Source of the DNA: Crocodylus rhombifer
Taxonomy: Eukaryota; Chordata; Crocodylia; Crocodylidae
Length of the DNA: 64,000 bases
Assembly: GCA_038503035.1 (NCBI GenBank)
Contig: JAVSML010019203.1
Span: forward strand, 62,001 to 126,000
Direction of reading: 5' to 3'
Part shown: piece by piece, positions 42,401-54,475 of the stretch
Position numbering within the stretch: position 1 is the stretch's first letter
How the letters are laid out: each line of letters starts with the position of its first letter
Position numbers and translations under genes: made by a program
The notes under the pieces: model-generated
What the model was told of the DNA's origin: nothing
Seen by the model: only the letters and a program-made list of their open reading frames with translations
Database searches by the model: none

Positions 42401-42540
42401 ATGTGGCAAGGGCCTGTGTAAAGAGTCCATATGACTGAGTAGTTAAGGAGTGCATCATAACTTCAGAATTTTTCAGTCATATGCACTGCTTCTTAACTTG
42501 CAGACCTTGACTTTGCAATCTTGACTTTGCAATAGCTCGC
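39473..42540. other. AT-rich non-coding stretch
   Basis: Besides the TG microsatellite listed separately, nothing recognised. A 14-bp tandem duplication (cttgactttgcaat) lies near 42505-42532. An AT-rich zone near 40995-41009 contains TAATTGCTAATTAG. Confidence 0.5.
40238..40285 (+). repeat. (TG)n microsatellite
   Basis: tgtgagtgagtgtgtgtgtt then an interrupted TG run to about 40285. Confidence 0.85.
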
Positions 42541-42890
42541 TGTAGTGGGTTGTCACTGTTTATAGCACAGTTTTATTTTCCCTGGGTCAAACTTGCCCTC
42601 ACAGAAAACAACATAACCACAAAACAAGCAAATACATAAACAATGAACTTACACCTTGCAGCCCTTTTCCAGATGCAGCAATAGTAATCCTGGCTCTGTA
42701 TTGCTACCTCAACCTTTCCCCGCTCTGTCAGCTCCCTTTCCTGGGAGCTTTTAACTTCCTCTATACCATCCAATCATCCCCATCGGCTAGCCCAGTGCTC
42801 CTAGGCAGGCAAGAAAACCCCTTTCACCTGCCTGCAACTGGACTGCAGTCCCTAAGCCATGCACCCTGCTACTGGTACTTTATATAATAG
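42541..42890 (-). mobile_element. possible LTR fragment
   Basis: Minus strand: TATATAAAG near 42882, a GATTGG near 42770, an AATAAAA at about 42573-42579 and an end in CCACTACA at 42541. This order is LTR-like but no duplication or matching TG start was found. Confidence 0.25.
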
Positions 42891-43713
42891 TCTTAACTTT
42901 AGAAACAAAGTAAAATGTAAAGATGCAAAGAACCATACTGGGAATCTCTATTTTGTATAGCATAGGTCTCAACACTCCTGCCTACGACCACCCAGTTCTG
43001 TTCTTATACTCTATACCACTTGCCTTTATTTCTAACACCTCTGCTAACACACTTGGATCTTGCTCATCCCTGTCCCCATTCTTCTCCATAAATATTACCT
43101 CTATTATTAGCTTTTGGAATATGTTTCTCCCTACCAGTATCTATACTTGTCAGGCTCCTATTCTTTTCCTCAGCTCTTACTATTCCTGGCATTGTCCTCT
43201 CTACAAAATCTTTAGCCCTCCACTGTTCCTAAAGCCCTTTCCCCAAGATGCTTATCCCTATGACCCTTATCCCCCTCCCCCGCCTCCTTCTTTGTTTCCC
43301 CACTGCTTGGACCTATGTAGAAAGCACTTGAAAGCATAGGAGAGAGAGTTTCCTTGTTCTCAACCCAGTAGCATAATATCTCTGGAAGACGGAAATGTAA
43401 AAAAGTGAAACTCCTGCTTAGCACCAGCAGTCCTGTACTGCAGTGTGTTCATTCAGACTGTAAGGAAAGCATATTTACAGTCTGACCAGACTGGGCATGT
43501 AAATTCAGCTGGATATTTTAGTTGCCAAACTCTAATAAGTCTGATCTTTTATGGCCAAGTATGGGCACTTTTCGGTGGAAAGGCAAAAAGCACTATCCTA
43601 ACATCAGTCCTTTACCCAAAAGTTCAAACTCTTACTGCAAAACGTATTATTCCAAAACATAGAAGTGCTGTTGGAATGGCTGCTGGATTATTATTATGTT
43701 TTTCTCATAGTAC
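42891..43713. other. non-coding stretch
   Basis: A C/T-rich zone at 43190-43310; no gene recognised. The 138-codon frame at 42923-43339 has no domain character. Confidence 0.45.
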
Positions 43714-43879
43714 AATCATAGAATCAATGAGTCAGAAGGGACCTAGACAGATCATCTAGTCCGACCCCCTGCCATGGGCAGGAAGGAGCACTGGGGTGGG
43801 AGGGGTCATAAGATCCCAGCCAGGTGCCTATTCAGTCTCCTCTTGAAGATCTCCAGGGAAGGTGAGAGCACCACCTCTC

Positions 43880-44218
43880 AGGGAAGCCTATTCCAGGCTC
43901 TGGCCACCCTTACAGTGAAGTAGTTCTTCCTAACATCTAACCTAAACCTATTCTCCCTCAGCTTGTGGCCGTTGTTCCTGGTGACTCCAAGGGGGGCCCT
44001 GGTGAACAGACTTTTCCCGAGTCCCTGCTGCTGGCCCCTGATAAAGTTGTAGGCAGCCGCAAGATGCCCCCTCAGTCTCCTCTTGTGGAGACTGAAGAGA
44101 TTCAGGTCCCTCAGCCTCTTCTCATAGGGCTGGCCACGAAGGCCCTCAACCATACAAGTGGCCTCCTCTGGACCCTCTCCAGGTTCTCCGTGTCCTTCTT
44201 GAAGTGCAGCAGCCAGAA
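43880..44218 (-). pseudogene. CR1 ORF2 C-terminal tail
   Basis: Minus strand: YEKRLRDLNLFSLHKRRLRG, AAAYNFIRGQQQGLGKSLF and [19 protein letters not shown]. It gives the uninterrupted LRDLNLFSLHKRR used to place the nested CR1 junction at 6512/8450. Confidence 0.85.
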
Positions 44219-44905
44219 CTAGACACAGTACTCCAGCTGCGGCCTGACCAGCATCGCATGGAGGGGGAGCAAGACCTCTCTGGACCTGTTAGTGATGCCC
44301 CTGTTGATGCATGACAGCGTGCAGTTGGCTCTGCCTATTGCTCCATCGCATTGGCGACTCATATTCATCCGGGAGTCAATTCTGACTCCAAGCTCCCTCT
44401 CTGCCTCTGTGTTGCCGAGAGGGTCAGCCCCTAACCTATAACCATAATGCTGGTTCCCTCCCCCCAGGTGCAGCACTCTGCACGTGTCCTTGTTGAACTG
44501 TATCCTGTTCAGATCCATCCACTTCTCTAACCTGTCCAGGTCTGCCTGGATGTGGTCCCTGCCTGCTGGTGTAGTCACTTTCCCCACAGCTTGGTGCCAT
44601 CAGCGAACTTGAACACAGTGCTTTCCACACCCTTGTCCAGGTCGCTAATGAAGATGTTGAACAGCACTGGCCCAAGGACGGAGCCCTGGAGGACTCCGCT
44701 GCCCATACCTTCCCAGGTCGACATCAACCTGTCCACCACCACCACCACCCTCTGGGTGCACCCCTGGAGCCAGTTTGCCACCCACATGACTGTGCATTCA
44801 TCAATGCTGCAGTCCCTCAGCTTGCCCACCAGAATTGGATGGGACACTGTCGAAGGCCTTCTGGAAGTCCAAGAAGATGACATCGACTTCCTCCTCCACA
44901 TCTAA
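44219..44905 (-). pseudogene. CR1 ORF2 reverse transcriptase, palm and thumb part
   Basis: Two overlapping frames. The first gives [20 protein letters not shown] and FADGTKLWG; the catalytic FADD at 44596-44607 has become F-A-D-G, losing the second Asp. The second frame (44587-44219) gives ADLDRLEKWMD, NCTLSCINRGITNRSRE and LVRPQLEYCV, where a stop falls. Confidence 0.85.
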
Positions 44906-45923
44906 GCTCTTTGTTACCTGGTCATAGAAAGAGATCAGGTTAGTCAGGCAGGATCGGCCTGGCATGAACCCATGTTGGTTACCCCTCAACATCACTTCCC
45001 CTGCAGGGCTTTCACAAATGTGGCCCTTGATAATTTTTTCAAAGACCTTCCCCAGCATAGAAGTGAGGCTGACTGACCTGTGGTTGCCAGGCTCTTCCTT
45101 CCTCCCCTTCTTGAAAATAGGGACCACATTGGCCCTTTTCCAGTCCTCAGGGACTTGGCCCGAGCACCAGGAGTCCTCAAACAGCCGTGCCAATGGCTCT
45201 GCCATGACACCAGCCAATTCCCTCAGCACCCGTGGATGAAGGTCATCCGGGCCCACTGACTTGGACACATCTAAACCCTCCAGGTAATCCTTAACTAGGT
45301 CTGAACTAACAGTCGGGGGACTCTCATCCTTCCTTGGCCTCTCTACACTATCACCCAAGGGTACCCCATAGTCAGCAAACAGGAACACAGAGGTAAAGAA
45401 CTTGTTGAAGACTTCTGCCTTCTCTCACACGTCCATCACCAACTACCCTGCCTTGCCTCATAGGAGTCCAATGTTACCCTGAGACTTCTTCTTGCTACCT
45501 ATATACTTGAAAAAGGACTTTTTGTTATCCTTAATCCCAGAAGCTAATCTAAGCTCCAGTGCTGCTTTAGCCTTCCTTACTAAATACCTGCAAGCTTGGG
45601 TCAGGGAGGTGTACTCCTCCTTTGTCCCTGCCCCCTGCTTCCACTGCCAGTATGCTTTTTTTTTGCCCTCAGGCCAGCCTAGATATCCGCACTCAGCCAT
45701 GAAGCCAGGAAGGTTTCTTGGACCCTTTTCCCACCTTCCTGCACAGAGAAATTGCATCCTGATGTGCCCCAAGGATAGCCTCCTTGAGGAAGGACCACCT
45801 TTCCTGGACCCCCATACTAGCTACACCCTGGGCTCCAAGTGCCTCCCTGACTACTGCCCTGAGCACATCGAAGTTGGCTTTCCTAAAGTCTAGCATTTGT
45901 GCTGTGCTAGTTACCCTCCCCAC
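44801..45923 (-). pseudogene. CR1 ORF2 linker and reverse transcriptase, N-terminal part
   Basis: Pieces in three frames: 45923-45693 (FRKANFDVLRAVVREAL), 45772-45458 (WPEGKKKAYWQWKQG, IKDNKKSFFKYI) and 45388-44801 ([48 protein letters not shown]). A 1-base shift occurs near 44855, within motif A. Confidence 0.85.
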
Positions 45924-45929
45924 CTTTCT

Positions 45930-46605
45930 CTATATAGCAAACTGGATCATTTCATGATCACTGTCCCCTAGCCTCCCTTGTACTAGTGCGTCCCCCACCA
46001 GGTCATCCCTAGAGGCTAACACCAGATCTAGTATGGAGTTTTCTCTAGTGGAGACATGTACCTCCTGCACAAGGTGTAGGTCCTGTACACACATCAGGAA
46101 CCTTCGTGAGTGGCTAGACCTGGCCGACTGCTCCTCCCAGTTGATGTCAGGGTAGTTCATATCCCCCATGACCACAACATCCTTTGCACGCATGGCCTCC
46201 CCCAGCTGGCTGGAGAATTCCAGATCCAGCTCTTCCTCCTGATGTGGTGGCCTGTAGTAAACCACTACCACCAGATCCCTCTCCCCCTGCCCTCCTTGAA
46301 GTTTGACCCACAGGGTCTCTGTTAAGCCTTCCTCTGGTCCCATTTGGAAGGTAGAACTGGTTTACTGTTCCCTAACAAAGAGTGCAACCCCTCCACCTTT
46401 TTTCCCCTTCCTATCTCTTCTAAACAACCTTTAGCCCTCTATGTCTAATGCCCAGTCAAATGTTTCATCCCACCATGTCTCCACTAGGCTAACCAGGTCA
46501 ATTTTACTACTTGCAAGCAGGAGAACAAGCTCCTCCTGCTTGTTCCCCATGCTTCTTACATTAGTGAAGAGACACCTTAATCCCCCCGAGGGAGCCCTGG
46601 GAACT
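45930..46605 (-). pseudogene. CR1 ORF2 apurinic-type endonuclease domain
   Basis: From about 46605: CLFTNVRSMGNKQEELV (Asn block), a LVETWWDE block (catalytic Glu), two in-frame TAA codons around the GKKGGGVALFVRE segment, then from Met 46343 YYRPPHQEEELDLE, VVVMGDMNYPDIN (Asp61, Asn63), ILDLVLAS and GDSDHEMI (Asp129, His130). These are the conserved residues of APE-like LINE endonucleases that nick target DNA. A TAG ends the segment at 45930; the same frame resumes at 45923. Confidence 0.85.
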
Positions 46606-46720
46606 CCCACTTCTTGAGAGATAATTGGTCCCTTGGTATATACCTGAGTTCTTACCTGGGCAGGTCCTACACCTGGTTGAGTTTTCTCTTGCTCCTGTGG
46701 ATCCCCATCCCAAAATGAAC

Positions 46721-47800
46721 TTAGTTTAAAGCCCGCCAGAGGAGGTCAACTAGCCTGTAAGAAAACAAACTCTTACCTTTGGGGGAGAGATGGAGACCAT
46801 CATGCCCCAGTACACCCTCTGCTCTGAAGTGCAGGTCATGGTCCAGGAAGCCAAATCCGGCGTGACAATACCAACTCTGTACGTGCCAGTTCACCTCACG
46901 GATGCAAGCACTCTGCCACTGATGGCCTCCACTAACTGGGAAGAGGGACAAAAAGACCACCTGGGCCCCCAATTCTCTAAGCTTGGCCCCCAGAACCACG
47001 TAGTCATCCATGATCTGGTCCAGACTACTCCGGGCCGCATCATTGGTTCCCACATGGATGAGGACCATAGGATAGTAGTCAGAAGGCCGGATGAGGTCAG
47101 TGATCTTCCCTGTGATGTCTCCAATTTTGGCTCCTGGGAGACAGTACACTTCTTTCCCATTGGGGTCCATGCAGCAGATGGGTCCCTCTCTTCCTCTGAG
47201 AAGGGAGTCCCCTATGACAACGACCTGACGTCTCTTCCTCTGGGTCACTGGATGATGCTCAGTTGGTATGGATGCCAGCTTGCTGGATGAAAGCTTGGCT
47301 TCCTCCCTACCTTCTTCCTCATGCCCAGTCTCCTCCAGTGCTTCCAGGGCCACCTACCTGTTCCCCAGTTGTACTGGGGTGACAGTTGATGCAGCTACGT
47401 GCTGCCTGCAACACTGCCTGGCCCTGGAGGTGACCGTCCTCCATTCGCCTCCTGCAGACTCCTGGGTGGTGACAGCCTGAGGGGACAGGTCCTGCAGAGA
47501 GAGAAAGTACCCATGAATCTCATCCTCCACGGCCCTGATCCCCCTCAGCCTGCTCACCTCTGCCTGAAGCCCTCTCACCTGCCCCTCCAGTGCTGCAATC
47601 CTGGCACAGGTGGGACAGGTGAGAGAAGCCCCCACCTCCGCATCCCTCCCTGGCCCAAGGGACCAAGCCAGGCAGCCCCCACAGGCAGGTGGCCTCATCT
47701 GTTTGGAAGCCTCACCGGTCCCCAGGCCAGGAGGCAGCCATGGGGCAGGAGCCCTGGCGACACTCTGCATGAGAACTCCCATGCTCTCACCCCCACTCAC
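46721..47800 (-). pseudogene. CR1 ORF1 with coiled coil and SGNH/GDSL esterase domain
   Basis: The frame is continuous for about 360 codons, interrupted by a single TAG at 47354-47356 (an expected CAG, consistent with C-to-T decay). The N-terminal half has a CPTC pair then a leucine-rich ARIAALEGQVRGLQAEVSRL stretch, probably a coiled coil for trimer or dimer formation. The C-terminal 210 residues form an SGNH hydrolase-like domain: GDSLLRG with Ser at residue 50 counted from 47353, GTND at 102-105, and DGLH with Asp185 and His188. The Ser-Asp-His triad is intact. In CR1, ORF1 esterases are known and are thought to bind lipid or RNA partners. Codon 47353 is GTG, contiguous with the TAG. Confidence 0.85.
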
Positions 47801-47814
47801 TTACCTGGAGACGA

Positions 47815-47838
47815 CTGTTGCTGCTGCTGCTGCTGCCA
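47815..47838 (+). repeat. (TGC)n microsatellite at the CR1 5' end
   Basis: ttgctgctgctgctgctg run next to the 5' border of the CR1. Confidence 0.8.
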
Positions 47839-48890
47839 CTGTAAAACAACAGTATTCCACAACCTCGTTCTTGAAAATACCTGAAGAAAGATTAGCCAAA
47901 ACTCCCAAAAATGTCAGCCTTAGGCATTTACCTGAGAAAAATTTCAGACCAAATTGTTCAGGATAGAAGCTACTAAGAGCATGGATAATGAAAGCTGTCA
48001 AACAACCGGAACTGGAAGGATTTCCACCTGTGCTGCCTATGCTTTAGGTTAAACTGTGCATAAACAAATGTGTTTGTACCTGTTACACACAGAAAAATGC
48101 TGCATAAAGCTCTATCTATTATGCATTTTGAAGCCAAACATTAAGAATCTATAAAATATACAACATAAAACTCAAAGATTATTCTTTAATAGAGAGACAC
48201 AGATGCTTAAATCAATAAACCTTATAGTCATTTTTAGAAATTAACTAAATTTATTAAACTCCAGTGGGAAGGAATGTACAAGTGTTATTCATACTTCCTA
48301 CCATTCTGTCTAGCATTTGTGCAGTTAATGGAGGAGGAGGAATATAAATTAAAGCCAGCATCGATTACGTTTTTATCTTGGTGTTTCTTTTTAACAGATT
48401 GCCCTAGCCTTAACCTTCTCCATATTTTGTGTCTAGGCACTACCCAGCTTTGGTTTTAATTGAATCAGGTTCTACTTGTTGTAGTCTTCATACCATTTAT
48501 TTGTGTTCAAATATTCAAATATGCCCAAATATATGACTTACAGTTTTTTGAGGGTTATTTTCTCATGTGCCAAATGCATGAACAAAATTTGCTGAACTCG
48601 AATGGAAGGGAATTTTGGAATATTTTTGTTAAAATAAGGTTTTAAAAAACTAGAAATTAATACTTTTTACATTTTAGACCTATCCCTGACAAGTGCTGAT
48701 TTCAGTCAACCCCAGTTTGGATGGGAATTATTTTAATGGACATTTAGAAGCTTATCAGCTGTACCTGACAGAATTGGGCCCAAAGTTATCAGTCATTTAA
48801 TCACTGGTAATGAATGTTTTGATTCTTATACCACAGAGTTTAAAACTGAGTCATCTCAACAGTATTGCACCTTCAGTATTTCCATGGAGG
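47839..48890. other. AT-rich non-coding stretch
   Basis: No feature recognised. Confidence 0.5.
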
Positions 48891-48950
48891 GAGAGAGGTA
48901 GTTAGCCATGTTAGTCTGAAGTCAGGAAGAAGTTAGGGTAGATGTATACT
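48891..48950 (+). repeat. repeat end containing 'gtagttagccatgttagtctg'-type wording
   Basis: The string resembles the end of a repeat common in sauropsid genomes (recollection of pattern only). A loosely related end may lie at 50225-50340. Confidence 0.3.
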
Positions 48951-48958
48951 TTATACAT

Positions 48959-50137
48959 CGGGGTGGGCAAAATATGGCCTGAGGGCCAAATCCAGCCCAC
49001 CAGGCAATTCCATCTGGCCCTCGAGGCCCCTTCATAAGCACTAGGCCTGGGCTGCCACTCTCCAAGCCAGTGTATCCCTGCAGGAGGTGTGGTACCAGTT
49101 ACTAAGCAACCAGCCCCCACTCTAGCCTGACCCACCCTGGATGCCCACTGGGGGAAAGGGGCAAGAACACAATGAGCCATGCACAATGGGGCTGGATTGG
49201 GCTGGCCCTACCATGCGTGGCTGAGGACTCAGGTGGGATCATGGAAGCTGCATGTTATGGAGCAGGTGAGGCTGGTCCCACACACTGCCACCACATGTGG
49301 CTGGGGACATGAGCAGATGCACTATTGGGCTGAGTGGGGCTGGTCCCACATGCTGCTGCTATGTGCATCCAGGGACTGGCATACTCTGGGGACTCTGATG
49401 ACCACCCCCCCACAAACAACCACACCCTCCCACATATCCCATCCCCACCACACCCCCAAACACATTCACACCCTCCCACAGTCCCTATACACACTCCCAC
49501 CCCACCATAACCCACCCACATTCCCACTCCCACCATACCTCCAAATGCACCCACAGCCTCCCACATATACTTCCACCCCCACCACAACCCAACACTCACT
49601 CACAGCCTCCCACAGCCCAACCACATACCCCACCCCCACCCACCATACCCATACTGCTTGCACAGCCCCACATACCCCACCACACACACACTTACTTCCC
49701 AACCACACCACCCCCACATACATCCCCTCCACTCCTACCCACGCTATACAAGAATAAGACTCAAATAATTTAGCTCAAATATAGCTAAAAAATAGCTCAA
49801 AAAATTTTCAGCTATGATGCAATCACCTCTAGATACTTGATGCAAACAACATAAATCAGGACACAAATATATTTTTAAATAAAATTAAAATAAGTTAGAG
49901 TAGATATTTTTTTTTAGTATATAATTTTTTTCCGGTTTCAAGATGGCAGCACCCTTCCTCCCAAAAGAATTATTTCCAAGACAAGGAGAGGGACTTCTCA
50001 TGGCAAAGGGGGTTGGGGTGGGACTTCTGGTCCCAAGATGGCTGGCTACCTAGGGGTGGAGATACCCTTGCAGCTCTCAACAGCTTATCAAAAAACTCAT
50101 TAAGTGGCCCTCCCACAAAAATAATTGCCTGCCCCTG
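48959..50137. mobile_element. hAT-like non-autonomous element containing a minisatellite
   Basis: Ends CGGGGTGGGCAA and (inverted) CAGGGGCAGGCAA match closely. Flanks ttatacat (48951-48958) and ttataaga (50138-50145) share their first five bases, an eroded 8-bp duplication. Inside are a GC-rich segment, a CA-rich minisatellite and an AT-rich tail. The 192-codon frame at 49179-49757 is compositional. Confidence 0.65.
49385..49745 (+). repeat. C/A-rich degenerate minisatellite
   Basis: cccaccac, ccacatatcccac and cacaccctcccaca-type strings repeat irregularly for about 360 bp. Confidence 0.75.
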
Positions 50138-50145
50138 TTATAAGA

Positions 50146-53100
50146 TAACTGAATCAAGGATACCACTCTCAGCACTGTCCTCTCTCCTTCATCCTATGCC
50201 TTTTGTATTTAAATCACTCTTGTTTGATACCCTGTTCTCCGTATGACCTTTCATAGCAACTGATGAAAGGAACTGTTGCTCATGGAAACTTATGCCTTGC
50301 TGATTCAGCAAATCTATGAGGTGCACCTCTACCCTGCCTTCTGCTTGTATCAATGTACGTACGAAAATGCCTCTAGAAACCATAATACAAAAACCCAAGG
50401 ACTCAGATTACTCTTTGGGTTCCTCCAGAAGAATTTATGTGGAAATACAGTAAGATGCAGAGATATGAACAATATAAAGGTTGTTCTTTGCTAGGAACCC
50501 ACAACTGATACCAACCACAGAATTTAGGTTGGGTTGGGTTGGGTGGCTGCTAGAGGGGAAAGGGTATGGCAGCCAAGAGCTAATAATCAACACAATCTCT
50601 GAGCCCATATCTACCAATAGTAGATAAGAGTGCAAAAGCATCCTCCAGAATCCCTACCCATAAGTACAAGCATGTCAGGGAAAATACATGCTCAAAAAAA
50701 AGAACAAAACATTATCTTCAGCCATGTGCTAAAGAGTCCAAAGAGAAGCATTAGCATATACCTAGGGTAAGAGAATTCCACTGTAGTGGTGCTGTTGCTT
50801 CTACCCTTACATAAGTTTATACTTTGAGATGGAAAGCAGTTCTACTCCTGCTGAGCTCAGCTGCTGCAACAGCAGAAATTTGTTCTAAACACAGTATGCT
50901 CCTCATAATTTATTGTTTCTTCCCTTGTAAATGTATTTCTTGCTGTTCTTTTTCATTTGTTTGTTCCCTTCTTTGTCCTTTAAAATCTTCGTTAAAATTT
51001 ACTGTTCACACGATTAAATCACTTAAAGTCACCTGGACCCATTCTCCATTAGCTTTGACCTTATGCAGTCCTTTATACCTGTACAAAATGCTATCAAATC
51101 AGATTGACAGCATTTAATAACCCGTATAACAGTTCCCGAGTCCAGCTGAGCTGTTCTTGACACAGGAACCAACAAAATGATGAGTGCAAATATGAGCATG
51201 CTTCTTAAATGTCTGCCAAGTCAAACAAAATCCTGAAAGTGTACAACTTTCACCACTTTCAAAGGCATTGATAGGACTCTCCAGTGTCAAGGAGGCTACA
51301 GCCACCCTAGTTCTTGCATCTAGCAGGAATGGTTTTACCTTTTACAGGATACCCTATGCTAACTTTATACCTGCAAAGCATTCTTCCATGGCAGAATCCA
51401 CTGAAGCCAACCAGATGTACAGCCCCATTTAGCTAGTGAAGCAGTAAAGAGGAGCTAGATTAGGCGGAGCTAGATTAGGCAACGCTCCAACACTGTAAGC
51501 AGCTACACATACAAGACAGTGGAAAATGAAACTGGATTGTGTAGTAGTTATGTTTTCTTATCTCCCTTAATATGAACACTTTCTAGACTTAGCAGAATAA
51601 TATAGATTTTATGTTTCCAGCACTGTCTTGAGAGTTTATTTATTTGGCAAAGCAGCAGACTAAAGAGGAGGAACGGTATCCTTCCCACCTACACTAGACG
51701 TGTATCTGGCCCAACATGTTTATTCTTTTTGTTATTTTCACCATTTACTGGAAGAGACATTGCCAAGTACCTTTCTTTATAAAGCTTCCTCCTCCTCCTA
51801 TATTTGTCTACACTGAACTGTATCTGTCATCTATTGGCTTTTAAGTGATCTAAGCCTGTTTGCAGCTGGATATAGTGTTCTTCATTATTTACTGTGCTCT
51901 CCATTTATAGTATCATCCATCTGTGACTCTCCTTGTTTTTCTTTCTACATTCTATTTTATTTTCCCTTAATATACTGATCCAATTTTCTTTTTGTTCTAG
52001 GAACTAATAGAACTTGGTTAAAACTGCATTCTGAAGTTAAAATAGCTCCATCAAACTTGCAATTGGGGTTTGAAGTATTCCTTATGTAATCTTTAATCTT
52101 ATAGTACCTTCACTTGTGGGAAGAGGTTAAAAGGATGTTTTTTCACTTGGCATAAGTGGTCTTTGTTAGTAAAATGATTAAAGTCACAAAAACAGCCTGG
52201 ATTCCCATGGTTAAGCCTACCTAATTGCAGCAATGTGAAGTAAGAAAGGCAAAGGTAATCTCACCCTTAAAATGTAGGCATTGATCCATATGCCAAATTA
52301 GTCTGCTGTGAGGAAGGAAAAGTAGAGCCTACCCCAAATTTTCCAAATAAAAAATTTCCTCATCAACACAATAAGATTTTATAATAAACAAAATATTATG
52401 ACTTTTTCTGTGAAAAATTTTGGGGAACATTTTTTTGAATAAAAATATTTTTTTATTCTGGGGGGGCTTGAAAATTTTAAAAACTGTGGATTTTTGTCCT
52501 TCCCCTTTTCTTCCTGTTGACTGCAATAGAATGAATAATATCCAGAGTTCTTTTTCACTTGTTTTGTTCCCCTCCAGCCTCCACACTCAGAAACTTTAGA
52601 AAAATTCTTCAACCTTGGAAAAATTAGAGAATGGCTAGAGGAAAAATGAAGCAGTGAAATATTGTAACTCTGGATCATTTACAAACCTGAAGCAATCTTG
52701 AAAAGTTTTTGAGTGGCGGGTGGTGGGAATAACTAACCCATGAACATTATTCACTTTGATATACTTTGTGGCAAAGGAAGAACAGAAAAGGGAAGAAAAT
52801 GTGAAAACAAAAGTATAAAGCTTCAAAAATTCAAAAGTTTTTCACAGTATTTTGGGAAGGGGGCATATGGTACATATTGGCCACTGCAGAAAGCAAACCT
52901 TGACATTTCAACAGTTTTTATGTCATTGTTTTCCAGTTTCCCAATGACCTTGAGAAAAAGCACTAGAGAACCAAATTCCCCTAAGTGAAGCAGCCAATAA
53001 GGAATAGTACACTGTCCTGATTATCCACATCACATCAGTCAGTGTTTTGCTATATTATAAGGGGAAAATGAGAAATCAAGCAAGACCTGAGAAACAATTA

Positions 53101-54354
53101 CCCTTGATTTAACTCCTCTGATTTGAATAGAATTATTCCAGGGAGAAAAACTGGCCCTTGACTTTCTCCTTTTGATACAGATTTGACGAAAGTGGGATGA
53201 TAAAACAGAGGGCCATCTACACCGTATCCACCAGGTCTCCAGATGCTGTTTGTCATGGTATTAAGTTTCCATCCTGCTCTTTCAGAAAACAGGGTACACA
53301 GAAATGATGCTAAACCTCAGAACACTATGTAGGATCCACCTGTATTTGTTAGCTAAAAAACAAAATAGAAATCTCAGACTAAGCTTTCTCTTGAGCTCAC
53401 TCGTCCTTAGAGCGTTTTTTAAATTTTATTTATTTTCTATTTTGCAATACAACACCCCTCCCTCTCGAAGAAGAACACACTGAAATACTTTTATACCCTG
53501 AATCAGAGCTAATGAGATCCACCTCCTCAGGTTTCCAATTTAAACCAGCCTGAGTCAGCAGAACAGCTGTCTCTCCCTGCAGGGTCCTAAAGTGAAAATC
53601 TAACACAATTCTGAAATTGGTTTTGATCCACAGACCACAGCGACTAAGCTGTTTTCAAAATCATTTAGCTGAGTTGCAGGAAAGACTTGGGAGACACTGC
53701 AAGCAGTCATTATTTGTCAGGATTGTTTTCTTGGTGCTCATGGGCCTTCAGACAGCTTCTAAGGGGGGTGACAAGGGTCTATATGATCTCAGGATCTTGC
53801 TAAGGAGCCTCAGGAGGGAGCATGCCACATGCACTGTGTGTGTATGCAGAGGTGTAACTTTAAATTGTGGTACCCAGAGCAGCACGGGGAGTGCATTTAC
53901 TCCCACACCCAAGCTGTGACAGTGACAGTGATGGTACAGGCTGCTGCCTTGGCACAACTCTCTCATCATGGGTCCCAGTCCAAGTGCAAGCTTCCTAGGG
54001 GTTACAACTGAGGTGTCCCCTGCGAATTGGTGGCTGGTGCTGATGTACTGGTCACCTCTCTCCCCCCAGCCTCAAGTGACACTAGTGAGTGTACCTCCCT
54101 AAAGTGATGCAAGACAGTTACGTTTGCAGTGCTCAATGCATGCCAATAAACTGCCCTGAGAGAATGGGCTTGCTGGCACACACTCTACCTCCCACCACAG
54201 CAGGTACAGTACATCATTTTCAGGTGGTAGCATTCAGAGAACAGGTATTTCTTTTTAGTGTTTCTTGGTGTAGTCCTGAGGCAACAAAGACACCCCCATT
54301 ACATTTCATGTTCACTAAGAAATACAAAAGGTCAAAGACTGTTGTCATAACATA
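50146..54354. other. AT-rich non-coding stretch
   Basis: Small items only: a TTGGG pentamer run at 50527-50546 and a tandem 15-bp ggagctagattaggc pair near 51451-51480. No gene or classified repeat. Confidence 0.5.
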
Positions 54355-54475
54355 GTGCTGTAGCGCGCACAACACTGAGCTCTACATTGGGCAGACTGGG
54401 AATCCCTCCAGATATTCTTTTGTCCAGTGAATTCCTAATGATTGCAGAGAGCAGCACATCAGTAATAAACCAGAA
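54355..54475 (+). pseudogene. possible Penelope-type GIY-YIG endonuclease fragment
   Basis: One frame gives ELYIGQTGNPSRYSFVQ, a stop, then IPNDCREQHISNKPETS. LYIGQTG (54380-54400), an Arg about five residues on and a downstream NKP are laid out as in the GIY-YIG domain of Penelope-like retroelements. The fragment is only ~40 codons, and the catalytic Glu region is missing. Confidence 0.4.

Larger units (their letters stand above)
43714..47815 (-). mobile_element. near full-length CR1 LINE (about 4.1 kb)
   Basis: Minus strand carries ORF1 (47800-46721), a spacer and ORF2 (about 46600-43900) with endonuclease, linker, RT and C-terminal region, then the 3' end tgactcattgattctatg at 43714. CR1 copies are usually 5'-truncated, so this one is exceptional in the window. 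Stops and frameshifts make it inactive. Confidence 0.92.

Noticed and set aside
46721..47353. Host GDSL-type esterase gene
   Set aside because: The frame is the C-terminal half of CR1 ORF1, preceded by the ORF1 N-terminus and followed by CR1 ORF2 on the same strand.
49179..49757. 192-codon His/Thr/Pro-rich frame
   Set aside because: Encoded by a CA-rich minisatellite.
50527..50546. TTGGG run as an interstitial telomere
   Set aside because: The unit is TTGGG, not the vertebrate TTAGGG, and only three to four units are present.
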